A stretch of DNA of 64,000 bases from Sparassis latifolia (GCA_018466975.1 CM031561.1:2728001-2792000), one strand, 5' to 3'. Positions 32,301 through 45,487 are shown, counted from the first letter of the stretch. Notes: generated by a model not told the origin, from the letters alone. Made by a program: numbers and translations.

Positions 32301-33055
32301 AGCCAGGTGTTATCTCTGCTCCGCACACACCTAGGGTGCATTGGGCCAACTTCCGTGGTTTATCGTCCCCCTCACATCCGCGTCGATGACACCCCCTCGG
32401 CTCAATTTCCCTCTCGAACCTTGACAGTAAAATGCACTCTCGCCACCAGACGCCCAGCGAAGCTTAGCTTCGACAGGTAGTGCCGAGTTCGCCACGAAAA
32501 AGTGAATAGCCCATACTAGCTCGCTTTTTTGTGCTATGACAGCTAGTGTGAATCGAGGTTCTGCATTTGTCCGTGTGCTTGTGCCGGTAGGTATCCGTGC
32601 AAACAGTGATGCTTATCGACCTGGAAGCTCTGCGGGTTGGAATTGAGATACCCTTTGTCCGCACCTTGGTGTGCTAGAATTCTGGCTTGTTTGCAAATTA
32701 CCATGAAACCCTGCGTACGTACGCAGTAACCCTGAGGCCTGATTAATGATTAGGCGGAGCGCACTGATTGGCTTTCCAGGTCAGTCTAGGTAGGTCGCCT
32801 TCCCTTTCCATCGTCGCCCATCGGCGCAAGTCGACGACAGTGCTGCTTGAAATCAAACAGCAGGGCCTGCGATCGAGCAATCCGGACAGTACTTACTACG
32901 TCCGTGCGCGTGAAAGTTTGAGCGTGCAAAGAATTCTTTGTCTCATTTGAACCTCTGTCATGATCCTTGTAATTATGCCGTCGGACTTGGGTACAGATGC
33001 AACCATGTTCTCAGCTGTGTCCTCTAGTGCCCTGACAGACGTAGGCCTCATTTCA
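32301..33055. other. No gene recognised
   Basis: Only short frames. I see neither a domain nor a repeat shared with other parts of the window. Confidence 0.3.
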
Positions 33056-34247
33056 AACCTTACCAGCAGAAGCTCGACGAACTCTTGGGGGATTCAGATG
33101 TTCCACCGCAGTCCGAGTTTGCCCTAGGAGAGATCGCATGGTTCTGCCAACAACCCCCAGAAGACCGTACGTATGCTGAGCTCCATCTGGCGGTGGTCCT
33201 GAGTCCAAGCCACACTCGACCACGCGCATATATGCGGGCACAGCAGCCACCGCTCCACTGCGTGCGCCGTAGCAGCGTGCTACGCCTCCGAGGATTCTCA
33301 ACGGCTGAAATGCCTTTTGCGACCTCGGCGCTGTGTGGGTGCCACACCTCTTATGGCCGTGTAAATCAGTAATGCGTTGTGTGAACGATTCACCTGCTGA
33401 GATGTTTTTACGCAGTCGGAGGAATGCCTACTACACGGCAGCGACGCAGTCTGATCTTGCCACTCCAACAGGAAGTCAGCCCTTACCCGTAGGGCCCCCA
33501 CGAAAAAACCATGAAGATGCATTCACCGCCGAGTGTAAGGTTTTATGCTGTAGGTATTTTGTGAGCGAGCCCTGTCCACAGGTCCGTGAACGCGACGGAC
33601 ACCTATGTGTAGTCGAGCGGTTTCTCCACCTGGACGACATACCCGGCCACACTGGTAAAGCAATCCTGGTTGACGCAGCGCACATCATCCCGCCCCCAAT
33701 CTGCGTCTTCGACGGTACAGACATGACGAACAGCTCTCCAGTCTGGCGACACTCGGGATCCTGACGCGCTACACGGACCCCCCGGAGGACTTTCCGCAGC
33801 ACATCGACGCCCCCGACACGGATAGTACACACGTTCTTCGACACGTATGCCGCAATGGTGTTTCGAGGCGACCGCCGTGCGTTCGATTTCCTCCGCCCAC
33901 GCCCGCCATGACGCTTATTCGCAGAAGCCCAGACACCGAACGAGTACGCCTACAAGATCTATAGCGACAACATCATCATCACCCCGCCCGCCTCGACCAT
34001 CATATTCCGCAATCACGCGGAGAGGGATATCCCACTCCCCAATCCGAGGCATTTGGCGTTCCATGCTGCGCTATGTGGCGTCCTCCACGCGACCGGGACA
34101 GGGAAGATGTTCCATCGCGTGTTGAGGACGCTGGACCTGGCGTGCAGGACTGGCAGGCCGACGAACAAGCGGCGCACCGGCGAGGATTTTCGTGCTGCGA
34201 TCACGGTCGCTAGCCTGAGGCGGTTCTCGTCCCAACTTCGCGTGTAG
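33056..34247 (+). pseudogene. Decayed HNH-domain gene
   Basis: Pieces of the same family as 16284-17574 can be read in order but in different frames: KLDELLGDSDVPPQSEFAL near 33071, VRERDGHLCVVERFLHLDD and LVDAAHIIP (the HNH core) near 33580-33690, SLATLGILTRYTDPPEDF near 33740, QWCFEATAV near 33850, and NEYAYKIYSDNIII through ALCGVLHATGTGKMFHRV to a stop at 34247. At least three single-base shifts lie within a few hundred bases, including one immediately after AAHIIP, with no room for an intron. That density is much higher than in neighbouring genes, so decay is likelier than sequencing error. Confidence 0.65.
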
Positions 34248-34442
34248 GAGTGGGATAGCCTGTCGAGGACACATGTACGATTGGTCACCGGTGATGCATT
34301 GAAGATGTATTGGAGGGAACACAGACATCTACATGAACCTACTGCATCTCAGCGTAGTTCTGTGTAGAAACATACCAGTGTGACAATGAGCATGAGTACG
34401 CTCCTGCGACAGATGGTATGTACAGCCGTCGCAGGAGGATAC

Positions 34443-35859
34443 TCACGGGACATAATCCTCATCGTCCTCATTGTCATCTACAAATGGCACTTGCGAATTT
34501 TTCCCAGTCTGTGCTGAAGAGCAGGAACGTGTCCGATTCGACCGTCGCGGGCGCGCACTCTGCTCCTCCTCCGTTGACCACTTGTCCCTGTCATCGTCCT
34601 CCTCTCCGCATGCCTGTCCATTTGTGTCCGTATCGCTCGATTTTGCCTCGCTCTCCTCATCTTTACTCCTTCGGCCGCGCATTGGTTTTCCCTTGCCCTG
34701 AGTTTTATCCTTACTCTCATTCTTCAGTGTGTTCTGGGCTGGCGCGTCTTCTTCTTCCGCGGTCCGCTTACGCTTCCGAGACTTGCGCGGGGGTGCCGAG
34801 TCTTCCCATCCGGCGGGCGGGGCGCTACGCAGGAGCGCGGCGATGTGCTCCTGGAGGAGCATACCTGGGGCGCGTGAATGATGACACGGTGAAGGAAGAG
34901 AATGGAACAATACGCACCAAGCACCATCAGCGCGGACCCGTCGAAGATCTTGTACATGTCCTTGCGGGCGGTCAGCAGTTTGTGCGTGCGCCAGCGCATG
35001 TGTGCACTGTCGTCGGGCTCCTGCTCAGTATCGCTACCCTCTTCGTCCCCGTCTTCGTTTCCTGAGTCGGAGTTTTCGTTCTCTTGTTCATCGTCTTCTT
35101 CTGCGTCGCTGTGATCATGTTCGTCAGCAAGGTTGCCTGCAGCGGCGCGCGCGAGGCGTCTGCGACGTTTCTCTCTGCGGGCCTCGCGGGACGCGTCGTA
35201 TAGCTGGCCGGCAGCGGTATAGTACGTGCTTGCGAAGTGGTGAATGCATTTGAGGAGATCCTGAGTACAAGAATCAGTATATAGAGATATCATACGTGCA
35301 TTTAAGAAAGGCAGGCGTATGCGACAGTGGAACACGGAGAACGTGTTGAACTCACAGACGAGGGCGTGGAGAAGGAGAAAGAGCTTAGCGCGGCGTGCGT
35401 TGGCGGGACATCATGGGACTCGCCGAGTACAACCTCTGCGACCGGCGGTGGGAGGGAACCTGCGACGGAGGACGAGCGAGGAGAATCGAGGAAACTCAGG
35501 TCCTCAGCGAACCGCCTCCGTTTCCTCGCACGGGGATCCTCCTCCTCCTCGCCAGTTTTCCCCTCATCTACCAGCGAGTCCCCTTCTCCACCATTTACCC
35601 CAGTCAGGTCAAACACCTCCCCGTCCTCATCCTCCTCTCCTTCCCTAGCCTTTCCCTTCCCCTTACCCCGCGTCCTAGTCTTTCGCACACCGATGCGCCC
35701 ACCCGCATCTCGAGCGAACCAGTTCCCGCGGACATCGTAGGCGGTATACCGTGCCTGTCGTAGACTCAAATTGGGAACGGTTTCATTGACCACACGAGTA
35801 CAGTCGGGGTGAAGGCGAAGCGCCGCAAGATCATGTATGGTGCTCAGACGGCGAGACAT
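34443..35859 (-). CDS. Acidic/basic nuclear protein, possibly Rrn9-like (RNA polymerase I upstream factor)
   Basis: Exons 35859-35356, 35260-34918 and 34864-34443 give 422 residues in frame. The N-terminus MSRRLSTIHDLAALRLHPD is followed by LSLRQARYTAYDVRGNWFARD. There is a basic/acidic middle, then DLLKCIHHFASTYYTAAGQLYDASR, a long acidic tract, and MYKIFDGSALMVLGMLLQEHIAAL. The C-terminus is Lys/Arg/Glu-rich with KSRKRKR-type nuclear signals. The IHHFAS and DGSALMVLG blocks are what I recall from Rrn9-domain proteins, which act in rDNA transcription initiation. That match is from memory and not certain. Confidence 0.5.
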
Positions 35860-35933
35860 GACAAGAATGAGAAAAGTATTCTGCATGATAGCACGCGCTC
35901 GCTAAAAGAAATCTTCAGGCAGAAATCGGTTAT

Positions 35934-36007
35934 TGGCCAACGCCGGGATCGAACCGACGACCTTGGCGTTATTAGCACCACGCTCTAACCAACTGAGCTA
36001 GCCGGCC
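35934..36007 (-). tRNA. tRNA-Ile(AAT)
   Basis: 74 bases without intron. Acceptor GGCCGGC/GTTGGCC pairs fully with G-U allowed, D arm GCTC/GAGC, anticodon arm TGGTG-CTAATAA-CGCCA with anticodon AAT, T arm GTCGG-TTCGATC-CCGGC. A and B boxes are canonical. This is the only clearly functional tRNA gene in the window. Confidence 0.95.
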
Positions 36008-36186
36008 GTAACATTGCATGAAGCAACTATGATATTATAGTCAATCATAGCACCAGACTTCCTTGATTCCTCATTCCCACTCTCAGACTGGTGCTTGTAC
36101 ATGTCACTCTGCTTTATTGTTTTATCGGTTGGGGTCATTCAGATATTGAACAAGCTACGCACTCCCTAGGGTTAATTACACTCACA

Positions 36187-39100
36187 ATGACAGAATATGT
36201 CTACGCACTCCACGATTTTGTGCCTGAACACGAAGACGAGATAGCCTTCAAGGTCGGCGAGAGGATAGAGGTCATAGAGAAGGACGACGAGTTTGGCGAT
36301 GGATGGTGGAAGGTGAGCCAGCTCTCTCTGTGTTGTCTTTCAGGGTTGCCGGGGTGGTGTACGGAACGGTGTTTGCAAAGGGTCATTGGAAAGTACCCCT
36401 TTTTCTGCTAGTGCTCGCGGCGCAGAGGCATACACATTTGGATGGCCTTTCGTTGCTGCTTGCCATCGTGTACGGGGGTACCGACTGCAGTGATCCGTTT
36501 TGTCTTTCCTATCGGGTACGGCGTGGCTTCTCAGGCGTCGTGGTGATTTTGGTTAACGCATACCATGAAGTATCGGGCGATAATAGTGTATCGTCGGCCT
36601 TGCCACTAAAGCATGGTGTCAGTGCTGTGCTCCACTGATGCCCGGTTCACTCGGAGGTCATTGCAACGTGTTGTACGCAGAGCACAGATGCAGAAGATTG
36701 CAGCTTGAAGCATGTAGCGGTCCCCATCAGTTACTAGACCACATAATACGCTTGCTTCGCGATGTTTTATTCCACCATTTCTACCCTGCATGTTCCGAAC
36801 CATCCGCTCAATTTATATTCTATTCCAGGGTCGCAACGCATCTGGCGCAGATGGTCTATTCCCACAAAGCTACACTTCACAGAAACCACCTTCCACGTCC
36901 AGTATCCCTTCGCCCGAACGCCGTTCCGCACCCCCCTCCAATGACATACTCAGCCAGAGCATGCTGGGTGCGCCTGAGCTTCAGCCCCTACAAGAGGAGA
37001 CAGATCAGGATGCGCGCAAGTCGCCCGGGCAGAGCGATGGCGAGATCATGCGGAAGACGTTGACGGACGTGCAGGAGGCGATCGAGGCCCTCGGCCGACA
37101 GGACAACGACTCGCACAGCTTCGACTTTGGCAGCTTGCCCGGATCCGACCACGAATCGGAGGAGGAGGGCGGGTCGTTCGCCGACCCGCGCGACGCGCGG
37201 CAGAAGCTTGCTCTTCGTGCGCAACAGGCGAATAAGGAGCGGTGGGCCAAGGAGAACGCGGACTCTGTGCCGGCGACGCCCCTGCGGTCTGTAGCGCCGC
37301 CGATTGACGTGGAGATGAGTGACGAGAGCGAGGCAGAGGACGAGGACGAGGAACATCTGGAGCTTCACCATACACCACGACCCGATGACGGCTCGCAGAG
37401 TCGAATGCAGTCCCATATATCGGAGGACGAAGCCGAGCACGAGGAAACGACCGACGCTGGTGGACCTCAGCCTCCACCTCCCGTAATCACAATCGACGAT
37501 CACAGTATTCCGACGTCCTTGCCAGCGAGACAGAATTCTATGGGGAGCTCAGCGCACATCGTACCCTCGGAAGATTTCATCGTCCCCTCCCCCGCCATAG
37601 ATGAATTTGACCTACCTACCGCTATTGCCGCGCAGGTGTCATTCCCGGTGCCTAGTCCCGTCCCTAGCGTAGCCACACTCCCAGAACGCAGAGACGAGCC
37701 AGACGAGTTTACTGCCAAGGGCGGGCTGGGCATGCTCCAAGAAGTCGCTACGACATCATCGACGCCTGGGCCCCCTGATGTGGAGTCTACCACGCCGGTC
37801 CCTCAGGCTTTCGTTCCAAATGCCGCGATGCCCGTAGTGAGTCTGCCGCATCCCGTCACTGCGACTCCAAGCGTGCAGACTGTTACGCCGACACCCAGTA
37901 CGTTCCGCACCTCGCAGGAACTGCCGTTTGCGGCGTTGGGTATGCCGTCGCCCAGCGGTTCGACATTCTCGACGGGCATTCAACAGACTCTCGTGACGTC
38001 GAGAAATGTGTCTGGTTCTCCATTGCAAGAACGAGCTATTTCAGGCGCACCCGATGCGTCGAGGATACCGAGCGGGCACCCATCCGAGTGGAGTGTTGAC
38101 GAGGTGGTGGAATGGCTCAAGTCGAAGAGTTTTGATCAGGGTGTCTGCGATAAGTTTATCGGTATGTCTCCTCTCGAATAATTCAGTTCCCTAGATGAGC
38201 CGAACGTCCACAGAGCAGGAAATCACAGGCGACGTTCTGCTCGAGCTCGACGCTAACGTCCTCAAGTCCGAGATCGGCATCACTGCGTTCGGGAAGCGCA
38301 TTCGCATCGTAAACGCGATCAACGAGCTGCGCCGCCCGCCGTCGCTCTCCGAGTCTGATCACCCCGCTCCACTCATGACGCCGCGCTCACAATCTCAATC
38401 GCTGGCGTACTCGCACTCGCATTCCGCGTCGATGCAGAGCTCCGCCCAGTCGTGGGCGAATTCGCCGCTGTACACCGCCCCCGGGTTCAGCCCCATCAGT
38501 TCGGTTACGAGTACCGAAAGCCCGCAGTATGCGGGCGACCTGCCTGGCAGTCCTGTCAAGAAGAATGGATTCCGCGTGTCCGACCCGGCTTCGATCCACC
38601 AGGTTTTACCAGAACAGGCCCAACCATTGAACGAGAAGGCGAAGGACAAGGCCGTTGCGGGTCTTGGCCTTGGCTTCCCCTCGCCGCCTGCGACGGTGAA
38701 CGGTAAGGAACCGGTAAGTGTACCTAACTCATGGCACATTCTGTTTTTATGATTTGCAACATTTGTAGAAGAGCCGCCCCGCGCAACTCCTGCTGTCCCC
38801 CAGCGACGGTGCGCTCGGCATCAGGGCTGTCAATGACGACCAAGCGTCTGAAGCCGCCGAGGAGGAACACACGGTGATGAGCGATGTACGTTCTCCTCCA
38901 TGAATTTGACTCGCTCATCCGTCCAATGGGCTCCCTGTAGACGGAGATCACACGCAGCAAGAGCAAGCGTCTCCACCTCTTCAGCCGTTCCGACTCTGCG
39001 TCAATCAGGGAAAAGGCGCATTCGTTCAAAGATTCAATAAGAAGTCATTCGAAGGAACCCGTGTCGCCGCAGTCGAACGGGACATCGCCCGGTGAGTCCA

Positions 39101-40894
39101 AGCAGGAGTCGGCGGATACGGAGTCTCTGGCTTCGACAAAGAGGAGGCCGAGGGCCAAGAAGGGCGACGACGATCGGAAACCATCTGATCGCCTGAGTCT
39201 GTTTGGCTCGTCGTTCCCTGCGACCTTGGGCATGGCACGTAAACCCCCACCACGACTCTCCGGGTGCGTGGATTGAAAATTTTGCCCACGCATTTTGAGA
39301 TGCTGATATCACGACCGGAATAGTGCGGTTGAGAAGGCTGCCGAAGTAGAGAAGCACCTGGCGTCAACGTTCTCGAAAATGCGAGAAAAGAGGGCGTCAA
39401 GTCGGCCCTCCACGGCTGATGGCTCGCGGAAGGAGAAGAGCTTGAAGGAGTCCTTCCCCGTAATTAAGGAAACGACAGAGTCCAACGAGATAAAGGAGAA
39501 GGAGTCGAGCCCGACGCTCCTCCGCAAACGCACCCCGTCAACAGTCGATGGCGCCTCTCGCCCTACGACCTCTGTGATACAGCCTGGAGTACCGTTACTG
39601 AAGGCTGGACAGAGTATACTCGAGCAGATCGGCACACCAGATCACAACGGGTGGATGCGCAAGAAGGGCGTTCGTTACAACTCCTGGAAGTTGCGGTATT
39701 TCGTACTCAAGGGCCCGCACCTCTATTGGTTGCGCAGCAACAGTAAGACTGTACGTATGTTCACGCAAGGCCAGGTGCCTAGCGAAGTTCTGACGAATGC
39801 GCTTGTCGTGTAGGAGACGAAGATCAAGGGGTACGTCAACATTATAGGCTATCGTGTTGTGGCCGACGAGAACGTCGATCCTGGGCGATATGGCTTCCGC
39901 ATCATCCACGACACAGACAAGACTTATTACTTCAGCTCGGAGGAGCAGATGGTGATCCGGGAATGGATGAAGGCGCTCATGAAGGCCACTATCAGCCGGG
40001 ACTATACGAGTATGCGTCGTGCACCTCTCATCCCGCACGTTATTGATTGCAGCCTTCCAGATCCCGTTGTATCGTCGTGCAATGTCCCCACTATCCCGCT
40101 CACTGTCGCGCAGGCGATGAACCCGGCTCCGCGCCCACCCTCACCCACGGCACGCGCTGCAACGCAGAAGGCGCTCCGCCGCGAGAACCCCAACCAACTA
40201 TCGAGCCGGGATGCGCAGATCTTGCTCATGGGCCTGCCTGCGAAGGACAAGGCTTCCAGTAACGAGCGCGCTCGACTGGACTCTTTCTTCACGAACGACA
40301 CGGTCTCGACGACCGGTACGGAGCCAGCGTCGCCCCCGAGGATAGCGCAGCTATCCAAGTCCGCCGCGCCACCACGCCCATCGCGAGAGATACGCAGAGC
40401 GAACTCGGCCCAGCCCGAGACAGTAGGTGGACCGGATGTACGCCCATTCTTATTACTGATTTAGTCCCTTTTTGCAGCCCCTCGACGCCGACCTGATGGA
40501 TTGGGCGAACTCGCGGCTGCCAGACTCGTTGCAGATCAGCAATCCTGCAGGGCCCCTGTACGGTGGTTTGGCGATCCTGAGGCTAGCGGAGAGCATCAAG
40601 GGCAAGGCGTCGTCACCTCCGGTACCGGACTCGGCCTTCCCTTCGGGACCGAACGATGACAAGCTGGATGGGCTGTTCCGGCTGTTCGACTTTTTGCTGG
40701 ACAACGACGTGAAGATGGGAGCTGTGAGCATCAACGACATCCGGCAAGGGAAGCGGGAGAAGGTCGTGCAGCTGCTGCGTGCGTTGAAGACGTGGGACGA
40801 CAAGCGGCGCGCGGTCGCGCAGACTGTGTCGGGCAAGACGTCTCCGACGCTGTCGTCGTTCGCCGGTGGGCAGATTGATTCGTTGTTTTTCTGA
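36187..40894 (+). CDS. Boi1/Boi2-like polarity protein: SH3, SAM, PH and a C-terminal CH-like domain
   Basis: Eight exons (36187-36312, 36829-38161, 38214-38713, 38769-38885, 38941-39263, 39324-39750, 39814-40437, 40478-40894) give 1288 residues. The SH3 domain is at the N-terminus (YALHDFVPEHEDEIAF .. DGWWK|GRNASGADGLFPQSY), split by a 516 nt intron. A SAM domain lies near residues 465-530 (WSVDEVVEWLKS .. ITGDVLLELDANVLKSEIGI), and a PH domain near 790-900 (GWMRKKGVRYNSWKLRYFVLK). A C-terminal region (DADLMDWANSRLP .. SGLAI-like GGLAILRLAESI) resembles a calponin-homology fold. Long Pro/Ser-rich linkers join them. Boi proteins link Cdc42 signalling to actin and exocytosis at the growing tip. 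The CH-like label is my inference. Confidence 0.85.
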
Positions 40895-41156
40895 TGCAGA
40901 TGTCGTGTCTGACACTGTTGTGTTCAGGATCGCAGGGATCGCCACGGTTAGTATACTAGGAGGATCTTGTAGGATGGGATATATACCACGCTTTGCACTG
41001 CTCTCTGTAATCCTTACATATAATTTGTTTTCGTTTGATCTGCAGAAGACTTTGATCAGTAAGCGTCACCGTGAAGGGCGCGCGAGTCGGTCAGTCCTCA
41101 TCGACATCGACGATCAGCGAGAGCGCGCGGAGCGGATCCCGTCAACAAACTCTACG

Positions 41157-43972
41157 ATGAGCGTGAATGTCGAATCCACCGAAAGAGCCCTGCTCGCTGC
41201 GAAGTGGGATAACCAACTCCAGCCCGACGCCGCGCCGTCCGTGGTCGGCATCGTGAAAAACGTTATCGAGGGAGCGTTCCGCGATGTGCTCACCTCACCC
41301 TCTGCACGGGCGCTCTTTACATTGGCAAGCGCGATTGCAGACAGGCCTGTAGCTGAGTGGTTCTCCTTTACATCCGCCCAACCAGATTTCACTGTCGAGG
41401 AAGAACTGCTGCGCCTCGCGCTTGCGATAGCGTGCCTGCGTGCGTTCGTTCAGGCCAACTGGACGGGACCGGACTTGGACTTCAAGCCACTCGACGTTAT
41501 CTCTGTCTCCTTGCCCCCTTCTCCGGGCTCGTCTTCGCCTCCAACCACGCCGGTCACGGAAGAGGTCCTCCAGCAGAAGGCGATCGCCGAACTCTCGTAT
41601 GGCGGCGAGCCCGCGTACCACCTCGCTGAGGTGCCCGTCTTCCTCCTGCTCGCCAAGCTCCTCCTTGACCTTCCGTATACGCATTGCGTCTCCGTGCCAT
41701 GGTGGAGGATGCGCGCATGGCTAGTTCACCTCCAGGTGCTGGACGAAGCTGCGCCGGTTCCCCCTGACCTTCTGCCCTCGGTCGAGATATTAAGGCAGAA
41801 CTTTTCTTCGTACCCTGATCTAGCCGGCAGTCTTCTGTTGGAGGAGGGGATCATGATGCACCTCCTGGGACATGACAGGAAAGCAGCCGAATATTTTGTT
41901 CGAGCTGCCCGTGCGACGCAGCTCCAGTACGAACTTACTGGTGCCCTCGGAAAGCGGACAAAATTCCAGCAACATGACATTACTCAGCTGGTGCTACTTG
42001 CAGAATCTCGCAAGAGGAACGATGACACTAACGACGAGAAAAAAGAGGTCGAACTCGCGTTGTCCACGAAACCCCAAGCAGACTCTGTACTCCCGGAGAC
42101 ACTTTCCCTCAACGACGACACCCTCCTCGAGCAGACTCAGTTTACGTCTTCCTCCTCATCGGCTGCCGCACCAGGCTCCCGCCTCGCACACCTGGACCCA
42201 TCCGCCCAGCCGGCGCTACACCCTCTCGACCAGTGCATCCTGCTCTCGCTCTGCCTCAACATCAGCAACACCTCACCCGCACACGGGCTCACCGCCGAGC
42301 AAATGTCGCCCTACGTCGTCCGCGTGCTCGCCCACCCGCGCAACTGGTCCGTGCACACCATGGCGCTCCTCCTGCGCTCGCGCCTCGAGGCGCACCGCAC
42401 GCGCACCGTCGAGCGCTCGACGCTGCAGCTGCAAGCGCTCGTCGACCAGATGCCCACAGCAGACTCGCGCGCGGCGGAGCGTCTCCAGTACGTGCACGCG
42501 CTCCCGCTCCCGAGCAAGTGGGCGCTGGAGCAGGAGCTCGCGCGCCGCTTCCTCGCGCTCGGCGTCGTCCGCTCCGCCCTCGCCATCTTCGAGCGCCGCG
42601 AGATGTGGGAGGACGTCGTGCGCTGCTGGCAGAGCATTGAGCGCCCCGACAAGGGCGTCGCGATCGTGCGCGACCTCCTCGAGGGGCGCAAAGCGGAGGC
42701 AGACGCGGTCCTCTCGCGTGGCAAGGACGTCTCCGCCGCGCGCAGGCAGACGCTGGACGCCCTCCGCGAGGCGAAGCTATGGTGCCTCCTTGGCGATCTC
42801 GAACCGGAGCACGCGCTGGAGCATTATACGAAGGCGTGGGAGGTGTCAAAGGACTCGTCTGGCCGCGCGATGCGCTCTCTCGGCGGGTACCACTTCGCAA
42901 GAGGGGACTACCCGAATACCGTGAAGTGTCTCAGACGTGCGGTCGCGATCAACCCGCTATTAGCTCGCTCGTGGTTTATTCTGGGCTGCGCGTACGTCCG
43001 GATGGAGGACTGGGAGGGTGCACGCGACGCGTTCACGCGGTGCGTCACGATCGATGACGAAGACAGCGAGAGCTGGAATAATCTGGCCAGCGTGTACTTG
43101 CGCATGGGCGAGATCGGGAAAAACGTGGACGTTGTTGAAGATGAAGATGAAGAAAGTGTCGATGTAAGCAAAAATCCCACCGTGGATACCAATAAAATAA
43201 CCATTCCCCTCAGACTGATGAGACTAAAAAATCAAAGCAGACGGCGCCGTTGGACACTGCAGAAAAGACAATCCCGTTCAGCAACAAAATACTCGCCTTC
43301 CGCGCTCTCAAGCAAGGCCTCAAGTACAGCTACGAGAACTGGCGGATGTGGTCCAACTACATGATCGTCGCGATGGATGTCGGTGAGCTCTCAGAGGCGT
43401 GCCGTGCGCTGGCTCGCGTCGTCGAAGAGCGCAGCGCTAAAGACGGCGCAGCATCCGTCGACGAAGACGTGCTCGAGCGGCTTGTCGATGCAGTCACGCG
43501 TGCGCCGGCGGACCCGAAGGACGCAGTTGAGGGCACCGAAACGTTCGGAGATGCCGTGCACAACCCGAACGAGGGTCACGGGCTCCTGCGACGCGTAGCG
43601 GACCTATTCGATCGCACGATCCTCCCGCGCGTATCGTCCGAGCGGATATTCCGCGCGCGAGCGCGGTTGCTTACCTGGCAGGGGCTCTGGGCTGACGCCC
43701 TTGCGACACACTTAGACGCGTACCGCTGTGGCACGGCCGGGACGATGGAGAAGGGTGAGACGGATATTGACCGATGGCGCGAGGCCGTACACGAGGTCGA
43801 GGAGATCGTCGCGGTGCTCCACAATTTTGGCCCGCGGGTCGAGGAGGACAAGTGGCGGTTGCAGGCACGCAGCATCGTGCGGACGTTTATGGGCCGCACG
43901 CGCGATTTTGCAGATGAGCCGGAATGGGCGCGTTTGGAGGCGCTGTTGGAGGAGGTTCGGAGGGACGAGTAG
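41157..43972 (+). CDS. TTC27: Tetratricopeptide repeat protein 27 / Emw1 homologue
   Basis: Two exons (41157-43163, 43214-43972; intron GTAAGC..CTCAG) give 921 residues. The C-terminal half has TPR motifs with the strongly conserved block RAMRSLGGYHFARGDYP, VKCLRRAVAINPLLARSWF, LGCAYVRMEDWEGARDAF and DEDSESWNNLASVYLRMGE, followed by LKYSYENWRMWSNYM. These are diagnostic for TTC27 (yeast Emw1), an essential TPR protein. I recall it as tied to cell-wall integrity in yeast and, in animals, to snoRNP or spliceosomal factor assembly. The ATG at 41157 is chosen because upstream in-frame codons run into the preceding gene's 3' end. Confidence 0.9.
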
Positions 43973-44343
43973 ATTACGTGTGAGGTCCTGTGGGAGTGGG
44001 CAGCATTGCGTGGCTGGAGAACCGAGGGTGAGTAGAGCCGAGGTGCGGTGGTGGCTCAGTGTGCAGTAGAGTTTGTGATGTTGACCTCAGAGAAGTGCAT
44101 AATCTGTAGCAAAAATGACACTCATGATGAGACTTGCCAAATGCGATGTATTGAGTAAAACTCGGAACACTCGGTTAAGATGTATGCGATAGCAGACAAT
44201 GGGCGAGCGCGGGTGAGGGGATGGCATAACGCAATGCGACGCGGGAAAAGCTGAAAGCGAGACGACAGATCGGACTAACGAACGAACGAAAAAAAATGGG
44301 GACGCGGGGAAGGTCGAAGGTTGAAGTGGATGGAGTAGAGCGT
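43973..44343. other. 3' intergenic region between convergent genes
   Basis: Convergent 3' ends of TTC27 and the DUF6593-like gene. An A-rich run occurs near 44290. Nothing else seen. Confidence 0.4.
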
Positions 44344-45099
44344 TCACCAATTTAGCACCTGGGCTATTCGATTGAGCGTCAAGGTGGTCATGATTTCTGT
44401 GACCACCGGCAGGCCCTGGTGCTTGATTGTGAGTCGTGCGTGGAACATGTCTTCCAGCTGACTCGTTTCCCACACCGCTACAGTGGCACCCCTGCCATCG
44501 ACGCACTGAGGGACAAGGGCGAGTCAATGTCAAGTCGGGGGCACAAATAATACACATCGTATTACCTCGCACCGCTGCGGTGCAATCCTCCATTTGAATT
44601 CCTTGCCATTCTGCGCGGAGAAATAGCGCGAGCTGCGGGGGTGATTAATGACGACACATTCGCGGAGAAATTTAGGCGGGGGCATACCAGCTGGCCTCCT
44701 TCTTCTGCCGGCGGGAATTATTCATAGATTGGGAAGGACTGTTACCGTAGACGAGGTAACCGGGCGTACGCAACGGGCCGAAATATAGATATGAATTGCT
44801 AGGGCCCATGATGTCTGGATGCTGCTGAGCCCATGGAGCTTCTCGGCATATCTTCATGATGAGGTTCGGGCTTTCGTCGACCTGACGCAGTCCGGTGAGA
44901 AATAATACAAGGGTCTGAGCGGGAAAGGAGAGGTACCATCGCACTAAGGAACCCGGGAATTTTGCGGTGAGTATTACAGGTACGGCAGACGGGAAACAAG
45001 GAAGACGGACACCGTGAAAGCGAGTCTGCTCTCGAGATCCTCGAAGCGAGCGTTCCAGGGGTCAGCGTTGAACTGCAGGAGGACGTACGAAGAGGCCAT
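44344..45099 (-). CDS. Small conserved basidiomycete protein, DUF6593-like
   Basis: Exons 45099-45013, 44881-44688, 44632-44566 and 44505-44344 give 169 residues in frame. The order [85 protein letters not shown] and [18 protein letters not shown] matches a family of uncharacterised mushroom proteins I know as DUF6593-type, though the number is from memory. No signal peptide or membrane segment is seen. Intron 1 (131 nt) has a GTGTCC donor. Function unknown. Confidence 0.6.
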
Positions 45100-45487
45100 G
45101 AGGGAGGTGGGGGCAAAGAGATGAGATTTGGAGGGAGAGGCGATGGATCATGATGTGAGTGGAGAGCAAAGTACTCAGCAAGAACGAACAAGAGATTCCG
45201 CTTTCGGCGGAGGAGGTCGAGCACGCGTCGGCCACGAGGACGGACACGATGTTCGATCCGAGATGTAAAACGTAAGTGAATCACTCTTCGCATTCTCCAT
45301 CACCATGACAATGATATCGAATCGACCTCTAACCTTCCCGCGCGCGATCCAATCTCTCCTTCCCACCCAGAGCTTATCGATGTCCACGCCCGTGCCATGG
45401 CTCATAATCAGTCATACACTGCACGGCCAACCGTCAGACAGACGAGCGCATTCTGTAACACACAACGTACCGTGTATAATACCTGAT

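Noticed and set aside
40866..41156. Upstream extension of the TTC27 frame to an earlier ATG
   Set aside because: It overlaps the last codons of the Boi-like gene and reads through its 3' region; family homology begins after 41157.
41872..42924. 350-codon plus frame and long antisense frames inside TTC27
   Set aside because: Biased Ser/Arg/Thr composition, no domain, and full overlap with a conserved gene in another frame.
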